A stretch of 64,000 nucleotides of DNA from Symploca sp. SIO1C2 (GCA_010672925.1 JAAHFP010000004.1:221848-285847), one strand, 5' to 3'. Positions 37,918 to 47,543 are shown, counted from the first letter of the stretch. The notes: a model not told the origin generated them from the letters alone. Made by a program: numbers and translations.

Positions 37918-38090
37918 GGAAAGTAATAAGCAATAAGGAATAAGTAATAAGTAGTAAGTAATAAGTCAAGAGTTCATTACGGATTTACCGGTTAAAGTGC
38001 AAGATAATTGTACCTATGGGCTCAAAAACTTTGTACTCTGATTGAGATTAACTCAAAACTTGTTACTTGTTACTCGTTACTTTTTACTTC
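37918..38090. repeat. AAGTAAT heptamers and their complement
   Basis: AATAAGTAATAAGTAGTAAG at about 37920-37967 and TTACTTGTTACTCGTTAC at about 38058-38090 could pair as a long imperfect hairpin. Nothing else is recognised in 37886-38176. Confidence 0.6.
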
Positions 38091-38176
38091 CTCCAATGCT
38101 CCCATGTGACTTATTCAACCAGCCCTACTTATAGGAGGCTTCATCCCAAATCAAAATAGAATAATAACGAGGCTTT

Positions 38177-38692
38177 ATGGTTTACCTCTCAGAGATGCCA
38201 GTATTGAGTGGTGAGGAGCTTACCCGTCACTGTCTTATCTTTCGGGATACTACAGATGGCGATCTCCCCTTTCTTTATCAGGTCTATGCCAGCACCCGGG
38301 CTGAAGAGTTGGCGATCGTTCCTTGGTCCGAAAGCGAGAAAAAAGCATTTTTAGAGTTTCAGTTCAATGCCCAGCATACGTTCTACCAAAATCAGTTTAA
38401 GAATGCGGCCTTTTGGGTGATTGAACAAGAGGGTGTATCGATTGGCCGACTGTATTTAGATCGACGGGCGGATGAGATTTGCATTATCGATATTGCACTG
38501 TTGCCAGAATTTCGCGATCGCGGCATCGGCACAGCATTGTTAACCGCAATCTTGGCAGAAGCGCGGACTAAACAGCAATCGACCACGATTCATGTAGAGT
38601 ACAACAACCGTGCTCTCAATCTTTATCGCCGCCTTGGATTCAAGCAGATAGCGGCAAACGGTGTTTACTATCTGATGGAATGGACTGCCTGA
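38177..38692 (+). CDS. GNAT-family N-acetyltransferase
   Basis: A 171-residue protein. The acetyl-CoA-binding motif A, LLPEFRDRGIGTALLTAIL, is followed by HVEYNNRALNLYRRLGF, a canonical GNAT core. It is likely N-acetylation of a protein or small molecule. Placement directly before three collar genes (57-bp gap) suggests modification of those proteins or a shared operon. The start ATG at 38177 gives MVYLSEMPVL; the inner Met7 is also possible. Confidence 0.9.
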   Translation: MVYLSEMPVLSGEELTRHCLIFRDTTDGDLPFLYQVYASTRAEELAIVPWSESEKKAFLEFQFNAQHTFYQNQFKNAAFWVIEQEGVSIGRLYLDRRADEICIIDIALLPEFRDRGIGTALLTAILAEARTKQQSTTIHVEYNNRALNLYRRLGFKQIAANGVYYLMEWTA

Positions 38693-38748
38693 GGCAATGC
38701 CTTGAGGCGCATGATTTGATGCAACCCATGTAGATAAGGAGACTATTT

Positions 38749-39273
38749 ATGACAGAACCGTACATCGGTGAAATCCGGCTCGTTGGTTTCAACTTCCCTC
38801 CAAGGGGCTGGGCTCAATGTGATGGAGAGCTTCTGGCCATTGAGCAAAACCAGGCATTGTATTCAATATTAGGGACTACGTTTGGTGGTGATGGTCGCAC
38901 AATGTTTCAACTCCCCGATCTGCGGGGGCGGGTGCCAATTCATCAGAGCAGTAGCTATTCTCCAGGAACGCAGGGGGGAGAAGAGAGTCATAGTCTAACG
39001 GCAGATGAAATACCCAGCCATACCCACACGATTAAGGCGGTTAATGTTCCGTCAGACATCGCCACTGACCCACGGAGTAATGATCCGACGGGGAATCTCT
39101 GGGCAACATCTGTGCAGAACCACTATCATGCCTATGGCGCTAGCTCAAGTACCACAATGGCTAGCGGAATACTGAATGCATCTAGTGGTGGTCAAGGTCG
39201 TGATGTGATGCAACCTTTCCTGGCGGTCAACTTTTGCATTGCTCTCGTCGGCACATTTCCACCTCGTAACTAA
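38749..39273 (+). CDS. Phage-tail-collar (MdpB-like) protein 1
   Basis: A 174-residue protein. The tail-collar domain (about 4-62) has PYIGEIRLVGFNFPPRGWAQ, CDGELLAI and GGDGRTMFQLPDLRGRVPIH. A Ser/Thr/His-rich variable middle and a conserved QPFLAVNFCIALVG end follow. An AAGGAGAC ribosome-binding site precedes the ATG. Described relatives are 'microcystin-dependent protein' or phage tail fibre-tip proteins; function in bacteria is unclear. First of three paralogues with 12-31 bp gaps, so co-transcribed. Confidence 0.88.
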   Translation: MTEPYIGEIRLVGFNFPPRGWAQCDGELLAIEQNQALYSILGTTFGGDGRTMFQLPDLRGRVPIHQSSSYSPGTQGGEESHSLTADEIPSHTHTIKAVNVPSDIATDPRSNDPTGNLWATSVQNHYHAYGASSSTTMASGILNASSGGQGRDVMQPFLAVNFCIALVGTFPPRN

Positions 39274-39304
39274 TGTCCCCTCAGCATAATTCAGGAGCTT
39301 AATT

Positions 39305-39823
39305 ATGGTACAACCTTATATTGGTGAAATTCGTATGTTTGGGGGAAACTTTGCCCCAGTGGGCTGGGCTTTTTGTGACGGGAGCCTCCTCTTTACGGCA
39401 GAACACGATGCCCTCTTTTCCTTGTTGGGAACCGTCTATGGTGGTAATGGTCGAACGACCTTTGCCCTCCCTGATTTGCGCAGTCGAATTCCCATCCATT
39501 ACGGCAGTGGTCCAGGGCTTACTCCTCGCAGTTTGGGGGCTAAGGGGGGTTCTGAATCGATTACCCTTTCTAGTAATCAGATTCCCAAGCACACCCATAG
39601 TCTTTCCGCAGTGACCGAAGCGGCCAACTCATTAGACCCAGAAGGTCTTGTAAATGCCTCATCATCAGTTAATACCTATACAAAGAGTGAGGCTCCCGTC
39701 AATATGGGTGATGATGCTGTTGCCAGCAGTGGTGGTGGCGACCAATCGTTTAATAACTGGCAGCCGTTTCTCTGCGTTAACTTCATCATTGCGCTGACCG
39801 GTATATATCCAACACGAGTTTAG
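39305..39823 (+). CDS. Phage-tail-collar (MdpB-like) protein 2
   Basis: A 172-residue paralogue with PYIGEIRMFGGNFAPVGWAF, CDGSLLFT, GGNGRTTFALPDLRSRIPIH and WQPFLCVNFIIALTG. An AGGAG ribosome-binding site lies 10 bp before the ATG. The middle region (HTHSLSAVTEAANS onward) differs from its neighbours, as expected if the variable part faces a partner. Confidence 0.88.
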   Translation: MVQPYIGEIRMFGGNFAPVGWAFCDGSLLFTAEHDALFSLLGTVYGGNGRTTFALPDLRSRIPIHYGSGPGLTPRSLGAKGGSESITLSSNQIPKHTHSLSAVTEAANSLDPEGLVNASSSVNTYTKSEAPVNMGDDAVASSGGGDQSFNNWQPFLCVNFIIALTGIYPTRV

Positions 39824-39835
39824 GAGAATTCCTTC

Positions 39836-40384
39836 ATGGCAAATCCATTTATTGGTGAAATTAGAATCTTTGCGGGCAGCTTTGCCCCCAGAGACTGGGC
39901 CTTTTGTAATGGCACACAAGTCTCCATTGAGCAAAATACGGCTCTGTTTTCCATCCTGGGGACAACCTTTGGCGGTAATGGGCGTACCAACTTTAACCTG
40001 CCCGACCTTCAAGGCCGTGCTCCCATGCATCCTGGTAATAGCCCCCCAGGATTAAGCACTACTAGCCTGGGACAACATGGAGGCTCTGAGACCGTAACGC
40101 TGACCACCTCAGAGATGCCGTCCCACACCCATCAATTGATCGGTTCAGAGATTGAGACAGAAATACGAGGTGAAACCAGTCCTGCAAGTGCCTATACCGG
40201 TCAAATGCAAAGCAATCAGGCTATTTATGCTCCATCAGGTGCAACTGGAACAACGTTGGTTGATATGGATAGCACTAACAGCGTGTCTTCTGTCGGTACT
40301 GGTCAATCCCATAACAATATGCAACCGTTCCTGGCGATAAATTACATTATTGCTCTAGCGGGTACATATCCACAGCGGGGCTAA
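39836..40384 (+). CDS. Phage-tail-collar (MdpB-like) protein 3
   Basis: A 182-residue paralogue with PFIGEIRIFAGSFAPRDWAF, CNGTQVSI, GGNGRTNFNLPDLQGRAPMH and MQPFLAINYIIALAG. An AGGAGAA ribosome-binding site precedes the ATG. It is the last gene of the trio, with a strong intrinsic terminator 20 bp after the stop codon. Collar proteins trimerise in phage tails; three dissimilar copies suggest a hetero-trimer (inference). Confidence 0.88.
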   Translation: MANPFIGEIRIFAGSFAPRDWAFCNGTQVSIEQNTALFSILGTTFGGNGRTNFNLPDLQGRAPMHPGNSPPGLSTTSLGQHGGSETVTLTTSEMPSHTHQLIGSEIETEIRGETSPASAYTGQMQSNQAIYAPSGATGTTLVDMDSTNSVSSVGTGQSHNNMQPFLAINYIIALAGTYPQRG

Positions 40385-40403
40385 CATTTTAAGAAAAAGG
40401 CAA

Positions 40404-40440
40404 GAGAGTTCTGAGCTATAGTCTCGGAACTCTCTTTTTA
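40404..40440 (+). terminator. Rho-independent terminator of the collar operon
   Basis: GAGAGTTC and GAACTCTC stem arms separated by a short loop and followed by TTTTTA, right after the third collar gene. Confidence 0.88.
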
Positions 40441-40491
40441 ATATAAGGGATTTGCTAGAGGGTTTCGTTTTAAGCCAAAACACAATAAACG

Positions 40492-40524
40492 ATAGAGGGG
40501 GCGCTTCGCGCCCCCTCTATCTGC
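40492..40524 (-). terminator. Strong hairpin terminator of the giant adhesin-like gene
   Basis: A perfect 12-bp stem, ATAGAGGGGGCG with CGCCCCCTCTAT, and loop CTTCG, 30 bp beyond the stop codon of the convergent minus-strand gene. It lacks a long T tract on either side, so it may act as a bidirectional barrier. Confidence 0.7.
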
Positions 40525-40551
40525 TTAAGGTACCAACCTTAAGTTATTACT

Positions 40552-43500
40552 TTATGCGTTAGAGGGTAAAGTAGGATTCACCGAAACGCCAAAGTCGGTA
40601 ATCGACGTGTCAAACTCCACCGATGCCCCGTTGTTGACGGCAGAGATATTCGCTGCACTGGTTTGCTCAAGCCGGAAAAGCGACGGTGCAAATTCATCCA
40701 GTTCGATCTCATCACCCCCTGAACCCCCATCCAGACCATTCCCATCATTGCCCTGAAGGTCCAGGTTCAGAGTGACGCTTTCAAGCGTTTGAATCAGTAT
40801 CGTCTCCGTTGCATCCGGAATATTGGTAAACGTATTGTTGGCCACCCGTGCAAACATCGTGCCGCCGGAACCTCCCACTTCATTGGCGTGGAAAATCTGG
40901 AAGCCTTGTTCACCCGTATTGGCAATGGTATTGTCTTCAACGGTCAGGTTAAAGGTTCCAGAGTGATTGTCACTGATAATCTGAATCCCCTCATCCGCAA
41001 CGCCATTCGTTGCACCAATGTCGTTGTTCTGGATCAGAATTGTCCAGTTGATATTCCCTGCCGATTGAGTCGATGAACCGCCCATATCAAGCCGGATACC
41101 ATCGCCTCCAGCACCATCAATTATGTTACCCTCACTGGCACTAGCCCCCCCGATGCGACCTTCCGCATTCCCGTTACCTACAACCTGAATGGCATCGCCG
41201 GATAATAGTTGAGCACCGAGCTGAATATTATTGCTCTGGATGTCAAAGGTGACATCGGCTCCATTTAGCATTTGGATAACAAAGTCACCACCGGAATTGT
41301 TGCCTGAGTTGGTGGAGGTATTGCCAATGTAATTGATGTCATGCACTCCCCCTGAGCCACCAGCAATGGCCTGGATATCGTCGGTGACATTGGTAAAGGT
41401 GTTATTGATTACATCCAGGTCATATCGGGCTGCACCTTGGGATTCAACCCGAATCGCTTGACCAGTGAAGGTGCTATCCACTACCTCTATGTCAGCCACG
41501 TTGGAACCGGTGATGGCATCAATATCGATGCCCTCGATTGCACCACTATTGATGATCATGTCACGCACGCTCAAGGTGCCGACATTGGAGCCACTGATAC
41601 CGCCATTAAGCGTCAATCCCTGAATGGTATTGCCTGAGGCCAGATTTATGTTACCTGTCATACTCGGACGAGTAGAATTTGAGCCACTAATTAGAGTAGT
41701 ACCATCTACGGTTAAATCGACGGCTTGCCCCAACAAGGATTGGTTATTTTCAAGAGTGAAGCCAGTACTGTAGTTGCCATCGAGAACATAAATGATATCA
41801 CCAGCACCATCTAGATTGTCGCTGCTACCGCCTGTGTTCAAAGGTGCGAGGCTGTTGAATGGGTTGGCGGAGGTGCCATCACCACCAGCGGCGGCATCGT
41901 CATCCACATACCAGATGCGATTGCCTACATTAATCGTGGCCGTAGCGGTATCCGACCCGCCATTGCCATCAAGAATGGTAAAGGTAAAGGTATCGGCAAC
42001 AATCGTATCCCCTGCTTCTGGTGTGTAGTAGAAGCTACCATCACTAAAGATAGTGACACTGCCCCCTTCTGTGGTGGCAAAGGTACCGGCCTGAACACTT
42101 AAGGTATCCCCATCGGTATCCGTTGCGCCGTTTAGGAGGCTCGTTGCACTGGTGACAGAAGTGACCTCATTGCCAGGGATATCAGCACCCGCAACTTCCA
42201 GCACTGTATTTCCAAAGGTGGAATAGGTCTGATTCTGAGCGGTAGGTGCGGTATTCTCCACTACATCGGTGACACTAATTACCAAATCCTGAACATCGGT
42301 CAATCCCCCTGAATCAGTCACCGTAACCTGGAGATTGTAGTCATTATCTCCATTCGCATCTCCTGGTGCTTCAAAATCCGGGGCGGCGTTGAAGGTGACT
42401 ACACCGGAGTTACTATCAATACTAAATAAGCTAGAGTCTGCTCCACCAGTAATGTTGTAGGTGAGTCCACTGCCTTCTGAATCATTATCATCACTTGAGT
42501 CAACATCAATAGCTGAGGTTTGATTCTCTGCTACACTCGCCGTGCTGGAGCTAGTAATAGTAGGAGCAGCGTTTTCTACCTCATCCGTGACGCTAACTAC
42601 CAAATCCTGAACATCGGTCAATCCCCCTGAATCAGTTACTGTAACCTGGAGGTTGTAGTCATTATCTCCATTCGCATCTCCTGGTGCTTCAAAATCCGGG
42701 GCGGCGTTGAAGGTGACTACACCGGAGTTACTATCAATACTAAATAAGCTAGAGTCTGCTCCACCAGTAATGCTGTAGGTGAGTCCACTGCCTTCTGAAT
42801 CATTATCATCACTTGAGTCAACATCAATAGCTGAGGTTTGATTCTCTGCTACACTCGCCGTGCTGGAGCTAGTAATAGTAGGAGCAGCATTTTCTACCTC
42901 ATCCGTGACGCTAACTACCAAATCTTGAACATCGGTCAATCCCCCTGAATCAGTCACCGTAACCTGGAGATTGTAGTCATTATCTCCGTTGGCATCCCCT
43001 GGTGCTTCAAAATCCGGGGCGGCGTTGAAGGTGACGACACCGGTGCTACTATCAATATTAAATAAGCTAGAGTCTGCTCCACCGGTAATGCTGTAGGTGA
43101 GTCCACTGCCTTCTGAATCATTATCATCACTTGAGTCCACATCAATAACTGAGGTTTGATTCTCTGGTACACTCACTGTGCTTGAAGTGGTGATGTCGGG
43201 AGCAGCATTTTCTACCTCATCCGTGACACTAATTACCAAATCCTGAACATCAGTCAATCCCCCTGAATCAGTCACCGTAACCTGGAGATTGTAGTCATTA
43301 TCTCCGTTGGCATCCCCTGGTGCTTCAAAATCCGGGGCGGCGTTGAAGGTGACTACACCGGTGTCACTATCAATACTAAATAAGGCTGAGTCGTCTCCAC
43401 CGGTAATGCTGTAGGTGAGTCCACTGCCTTCTGAATCATTATCATCACTTGAGTCAACATCAATAGCTGAGGTTTGATTCTCTGCTACACTCGCCGTGCT

Positions 43501-44820
43501 GGAGCTAGTAATAGTAGGAGCAGCGTTTTCTGCCTCATCCGTGACACTAATTACCAAATCCTGAACATCGGTCAATCCCCCTGAATCAGTCACCGTAACC
43601 TGGAGATTGTAGTCATTATCTCCGTTGGCATCCCCTGGTGCTTCAAAATCCGGGGCGGCGTTGAAGGTGACTACACCGGTGTCACTATCAATACTAAATA
43701 AGCTAGAGTCGTCTCCACCAGTGATGCTGTAGGTGAGTCCACTGCCTTCTGAATCATTATCATCACTTGAGTCAACATCAATAGCTGAGGTTTGATTCTC
43801 TGGTACACTCACTGTGCTTGAAGTGGTGATGTCGGGAGCAGCATTTTCTACCTCATCCGTGACACTAACTACCAAATCCTGAACATCAGTCAATCCCCCT
43901 GAATCAGTTACTGTAACCTGGAGATTGTAGTCATTATCTGCGTTAGCATCTCCTGGTGCTTCAAAATCCGGGGCGGCGTTGAAGGTGACTACACCGGTAT
44001 TACTATCAATACTAAATAAGGCTGAGTCGTCTCCACCAGTGATGCTGTAGGTGAGTCCACTGCCTTCTGAATCATTATCATCACTTGAGTCAACATCAAT
44101 AACTGAGGTTTGATTCTCTGGCACACTTACTGTATCTGAGCTGGTAATTTCTGGTGCTGTATTAGAATCAGGAAATATGAAATCGGTTATATCAAATTTA
44201 TTAGGGCGTACACGTTTGAACTTGGCTAAGCATTCCCCATCATTCGGATCACCAGGTTTATCAATGCGAATTAAAGTATTACGACCCTGGCGGACAAACT
44301 CCAAATCCTCGAAAGTTAGTCCACCCTCAATCTTAATTTTATCAGTTCCATCTTTATAGTCCAACACAATATCGGTTCCATTGCCTGGACTTAGAACAAC
44401 AATGTCTGAACCAGACCCTAGACGGATGCGATCATTGCCTAAGCCACCGTCAAGTATATCGTCCCCTGAACCACCATTGAGTTCGTCATTTCCCTCTCCT
44501 CCACTGAGGTCATCATTGCCACGCTCACCCCAAAGAAAGTCATTGCCAATACCGCCAAATAGCCAATCACTCCCATTCCCACCAAATAACCGATCATTAC
44601 CGATACCACCGTCTAACTTATCCTTGCCATTCCCCCCATACAACCGATCATTACCAATGTCTCCTTCTAATAAATCCATCCCGCCGCCTCCGAAGAGCCG
44701 GTCATTACCTCCTAACCCAAAGATTTGATCATTAAGATTAGTTCCGAAGAGTACATTATTTCCAGCATCTCCATTTAAGACAACGCCATCAACAGGAGGA
44801 TTAAAAGTATCACCAGACAT
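40552..44820 (-). CDS. Giant RTX-cadherin-beta-helix surface protein
   Basis: A 1422-residue protein. N-terminal RTX calcium-binding nonapeptides (about 17-165, e.g. LFGGNGSDWLFGGIGNDFL) lead to six cadherin-like repeats (about 222-865; 106 residues or 318 bp each; ENQTSAIDVDSSDDNDSEGS then LTYSITGG), a VCBS/Ig-like domain (about 880-960) and a right-handed beta-helix (about 970-1400). There is no classical signal peptide. RTX blocks are usually C-terminal next to a type I secretion signal, so an N-terminal block is unusual and the export route is unclear. Many DxD/DxDN motifs predict Ca-dependent rigidity. The likely role is adhesion or matrix. It converges with the collar operon. Confidence 0.87.
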   Translation of the reverse strand: MSGDTFNPPVDGVVLNGDAGNNVLFGTNLNDQIFGLGGNDRLFGGGGMDLLEGDIGNDRLYGGNGKDKLDGGIGNDRLFGGNGSDWLFGGIGNDFLWGERGNDDLSGGEGNDELNGGSGDDILDGGLGNDRIRLGSGSDIVVLSPGNGTDIVLDYKDGTDKIKIEGGLTFEDLEFVRQGRNTLIRIDKPGDPNDGECLAKFKRVRPNKFDITDFIFPDSNTAPEITSSDTVSVPENQTSVIDVDSSDDNDSEGSGLTYSITGGDDSALFSIDSNTGVVTFNAAPDFEAPGDANADNDYNLQVTVTDSGGLTDVQDLVVSVTDEVENAAPDITTSSTVSVPENQTSAIDVDSSDDNDSEGSGLTYSITGGDDSSLFSIDSDTGVVTFNAAPDFEAPGDANGDNDYNLQVTVTDSGGLTDVQDLVISVTDEAENAAPTITSSSTASVAENQTSAIDVDSSDDNDSEGSGLTYSITGGDDSALFSIDSDTGVVTFNAAPDFEAPGDANGDNDYNLQVTVTDSGGLTDVQDLVISVTDEVENAAPDITTSSTVSVPENQTSVIDVDSSDDNDSEGSGLTYSITGGADSSLFNIDSSTGVVTFNAAPDFEAPGDANGDNDYNLQVTVTDSGGLTDVQDLVVSVTDEVENAAPTITSSSTASVAENQTSAIDVDSSDDNDSEGSGLTYSITGGADSSLFSIDSNSGVVTFNAAPDFEAPGDANGDNDYNLQVTVTDSGGLTDVQDLVVSVTDEVENAAPTITSSSTASVAENQTSAIDVDSSDDNDSEGSGLTYNITGGADSSLFSIDSNSGVVTFNAAPDFEAPGDANGDNDYNLQVTVTDSGGLTDVQDLVISVTDVVENTAPTAQNQTYSTFGNTVLEVAGADIPGNEVTSVTSATSLLNGATDTDGDTLSVQAGTFATTEGGSVTIFSDGSFYYTPEAGDTIVADTFTFTILDGNGGSDTATATINVGNRIWYVDDDAAAGGDGTSANPFNSLAPLNTGGSSDNLDGAGDIIYVLDGNYSTGFTLENNQSLLGQAVDLTVDGTTLISGSNSTRPSMTGNINLASGNTIQGLTLNGGISGSNVGTLSVRDMIINSGAIEGIDIDAITGSNVADIEVVDSTFTGQAIRVESQGAARYDLDVINNTFTNVTDDIQAIAGGSGGVHDINYIGNTSTNSGNNSGGDFVIQMLNGADVTFDIQSNNIQLGAQLLSGDAIQVVGNGNAEGRIGGASASEGNIIDGAGGDGIRLDMGGSSTQSAGNINWTILIQNNDIGATNGVADEGIQIISDNHSGTFNLTVEDNTIANTGEQGFQIFHANEVGGSGGTMFARVANNTFTNIPDATETILIQTLESVTLNLDLQGNDGNGLDGGSGGDEIELDEFAPSLFRLEQTSAANISAVNNGASVEFDTSITDFGVSVNPTLPSNA
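42250..44157. repeat. Six 318-bp near-identical cadherin-domain DNA repeats
   Basis: The phrase TCAAAATCCGGGGCGGCGTT recurs at 42371, 42689, 43007 and 43325 and onward at exactly 318-bp spacing. High DNA identity implies recent duplication or gene conversion, and copy number should vary. Confidence 0.92.
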
Positions 44821-45238
44821 ATGGTAAGAGCCCCAAAGAAACTACATTATGAGCAAAGATATGCAGTGAATAATGACAATATTGCTATTGCTTCACTAAT
44901 AGCAGTATTAGTCTGCACCGATTACTATCACGCTATCATCCCTCACTAAAAACGTCCGTAATTTCACTGACTCTTCATTCAAGCTTTGCAGATTCTTCAT
45001 GAAAAATTGTTGCGGAACTGAATCTGTCATTTATAAACTGTAATGTTCAGATGAATGACATCAACATAGGAGACCTCCAATATCTCAGACAGGAGGCGGC
45101 TGAATAAGTAACAAGTAATAAGTAACAAGTAATAAGTAAGAAAGAATGAGGGATAAATCCCAGCTTTGAGCACTTAAGTAGGTGGGCGAAAAAAGTTATA
45201 AAATAACTGGGAGGAGCATATGAGGAAAAATTCAAGCT
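44821..45238. other. Gene-free stretch upstream of the giant protein
   Basis: Contains AAGTAAC/AAGTAAT heptamers at 45100-45145 and presumably the promoter of the giant adhesin-like gene. Nothing else is recognised. Confidence 0.5.
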
Positions 45239-45580
45239 TTGCCAGCCCTCCTCAAAGTGCGATCGCTAACCTCAAAGTGCGATCGCTTTACTTGTAAATT
45301 TTTAGAAAGCTTGGCCAGTAATGATCTCAATGCCCAATTGATCTTTGATAGAGAACGAGATCATTATCTAGTTATGCACAATGAGTGGCGTAATGATTAC
45401 CGCATCTATGGCTGTGCTATGCAGCTAGATATCATTGACGGTCAAATTTGGATACAGCACAACAGTACTGAGATTTACATTGATCGTGAACTGATTCAGC
45501 TTGGCGTTTCTCCCAAAGATATCATACTGGGATTTCGCTCTCCCACCGTCCGCAAACATCTTACTACTATTCAAACTTAG
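45239..45580 (+). pseudogene. XisI-family protein with eroded N-terminus
   Basis: The conserved part starts at about residue 23: SLASNDLNAQLIFDRERDHY, then GCAMQLDIIDGQIWIQHNST and GVSPKDIILGFRSP, all typical of XisI (fdxN-element excision controlling factor). The first about 20 residues are encoded by a tandem HIP1-containing repeat (AAAGTGCGATCGCT twice), not by the usual MDxLxxYRxIIQ start. No xisH partner is upstream. Probably inactive; a fused start cannot be excluded. Confidence 0.72.
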
Positions 45581-45648
45581 GACAATTTATCCAGATTTCG
45601 CCTTTCAAACTACCATATCCAAATGCGATCGCTAATCATACAAAAAGA

Positions 45649-45710
45649 ACTGTGGAACAGGCTTCTAGCCTGTTTTAGACTCTGAACTGGCATCTTGCCA
45701 GTTCCACCCC
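45649..45710. repeat. Palindromic GGAACAGGC / TGGCATCTTGCCA repeat
   Basis: GTGGAACAGGCTTCTAGCCTG, except for mismatches, is the complement of the 21819-21962 unit; it lies at the 3' end of the arginase gene. Confidence 0.7.
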
Positions 45711-45721
45711 GAACTTCAAAC

Positions 45722-47221
45722 TTATGTTACCGTTTGTAGGCGATTTGAGATAACATCAATAACCGCTTCAAAGATACTCAAGGAGTTTTCCGCCAAGGTA
45801 TTCAGGGTATCTAACAAAGGATTAATCTCGCAGATTTCCCAACAGCATACCCGTGGATCCTTGACCAAAGCTGCATTGAGGCGACGGGCTTCATCTGCCC
45901 AGAGTCCTCCTGGTACAGGTGTACCAGTACCCATGCAAATTGTGGAATCCATGCTGTCTACATCGAAAGTCACGTAGATGATGTCGCATTGAGCTAGATA
46001 AGTTAAACAACGCTGGGCAGCAGCTTCTGGACCTAATTCTCGCACTTCTTGAGTAGTGAGAATGGGAATATTGTGCTGGGCAATTACGGCTTCTTCAGCT
46101 GCTTCGGTGTCCCGCACTGAGACATAGATCAAATCCTGCAATGACAGATTTGCCCCCTCTGCAATACCCAGAGATTTACACATCTCCCAAAGCTTGGCAG
46201 TTTCTGGATCGAGGTTATTGATAGAGTTGTTATGGTTGTCATAGCCAGAGGCCGCCCCCAAAGGCATACCGTGCATATTACCGGAAGGAGTAGTGTAGGG
46301 AGAATGAATATCAGCATGGGCATCAATCCATACTACCCCCAGCCGTCGCTCTGGAAATGCCTTTTTAATACCTGCAATAGTGCCTGCGGCAGTTGAATGA
46401 TCCCCCCCTAAAACAACTGGAAATAATCCATCTTGGAGGGTTTGATTGACAATGTCCGTCGTCCGAGCCAAGACTTTATAAATGGCATCAATATATTTAG
46501 CATGGGGATAGACTTGGGATTGGGCAAGGGCGTGGTTCTCGTTTTGCACTGCTCGATTATCCAAGCTTACCACCCCGTTTTCTGCCCGCATACGAGCAGT
46601 TTGTTTTTCAACGGCAGCTTCCTTAAGAAAGTTAATACCCTTTGACGCACCACGTTTGCCTGCACCGAGGTCAGAATCAACTTCCACCAAAGCAATAGAA
46701 GATACTTCAGCGACTTTGGCATACTGCATCAAAATTTTCTTAAAGCTGCGGAGTGCCGCTACTGTAATTTTTAGCTCACTTCCTTCTGCCTGGGTAGCAA
46801 TAAATTCTTCAAAATCAATCTGCCCATCTCCATCGAGATCTGCTTTTTTTACTAAAGCATCAATTTCGGCATCACTGGCATCAGTGTAAAAACACCGGAC
46901 TATTTGAGTAAACTCTTCAAAGGACAAACGTCCACTGTTATCTACATCAATAAGCTGGAAAATCTGGCGCAAGTCACTACTCACATCCAAATCTTGGCGC
47001 TGTGCCATCCACTGGATAAAACTGTCGTGGGGAACAACGCCATCGATGACACGATTCAATAAATTAGTGCGGTCACTAGGGGAAATCCCTCGCCCCAATA
47101 ATTCCAAGGCATCGACTACTTCTTGTTGAGTTAAGCAACCATCACCATTGGCATCAAATAAGGAATATATTTTATCGAATTCTGCTACTTTTTTTGTTGG
47201 TAGTAATGCATTCCTAGACAT
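45722..47221 (-). CDS. EF-hand-arginase fusion (ureohydrolase)
   Basis: A 499-residue protein. Three EF-hand loops stand at 23-34 (DANGDGCLTQQE), 92-103 (DVDNSGRLSFEE) and 128-139 (DLDGDGQIDFEE), with a degenerate helix pair between the first two. An arginase/agmatinase catalytic domain (about 160-495) has the Mn ligands in GGDHS (272-276), DAHADIH (300-306) and FDVDSMD. Arginase splits L-arginine into L-ornithine and urea. The calmodulin-like head suggests Ca2+ control (inference). Upstream on the same strand lies an NRPS whose adenylation pocket reads ornithine-like, separated by a MITE. Agmatinase or guanidinobutyrase activity is an alternative. Confidence 0.92.
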   Translation of the reverse strand: MSRNALLPTKKVAEFDKIYSLFDANGDGCLTQQEVVDALELLGRGISPSDRTNLLNRVIDGVVPHDSFIQWMAQRQDLDVSSDLRQIFQLIDVDNSGRLSFEEFTQIVRCFYTDASDAEIDALVKKADLDGDGQIDFEEFIATQAEGSELKITVAALRSFKKILMQYAKVAEVSSIALVEVDSDLGAGKRGASKGINFLKEAAVEKQTARMRAENGVVSLDNRAVQNENHALAQSQVYPHAKYIDAIYKVLARTTDIVNQTLQDGLFPVVLGGDHSTAAGTIAGIKKAFPERRLGVVWIDAHADIHSPYTTPSGNMHGMPLGAASGYDNHNNSINNLDPETAKLWEMCKSLGIAEGANLSLQDLIYVSVRDTEAAEEAVIAQHNIPILTTQEVRELGPEAAAQRCLTYLAQCDIIYVTFDVDSMDSTICMGTGTPVPGGLWADEARRLNAALVKDPRVCCWEICEINPLLDTLNTLAENSLSIFEAVIDVISNRLQTVT

Positions 47222-47260
47222 TGGTTTTTGTTTAAGTAATGAGTAATATCAATGATGTAA

Positions 47261-47503
47261 GGGCGCAAGCATTGCCATTGGTGTCAACTTAAGGTGAAAC
47301 CCTCATCTCGCCTGGGGTTCAAACCCCAGGCTAATAGCTCAAGTCATCTAAAGATGACTAAACTTAAGGTGAAGCCGAAGAATTTAGTCCATTGAAATGG
47401 ACTTTTGCTATTAGCCTCATCATTTGAATCCAAGGTGAGGCAAGGAAATCTAGCTAGCCAGCTATGTCTAAGCTTAAGTTGACACCAATGAATGCTTGCG
47501 CCC
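47261..47503. repeat. MITE with about 31-33 bp terminal inverted repeats (243 bp)
   Basis: Left end GGGCGCAAGCATTGCCATTG, then GTGTCAACTTAAG; right end CTTAAGTTGACACCAATGAA, then TGCTTGCGCCC. The arms are complementary apart from a 2-bp indel. The interior holds CCTGGGGTT/AACCCCAGG, AGTCATCT/AGATGACT and AGTCCATT/AATGGACT hairpins. It sits between the NRPS and arginase genes. Confidence 0.9.
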
Positions 47504-47543
47504 TCAATTCCGGCTACTTGCACTCTTGTTGTATCTATGTTTT

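Noticed and set aside
37550..40384. Prophage tail module
   Set aside because: Collar proteins occur without any sheath, tube, baseplate, capsid or lysis genes.
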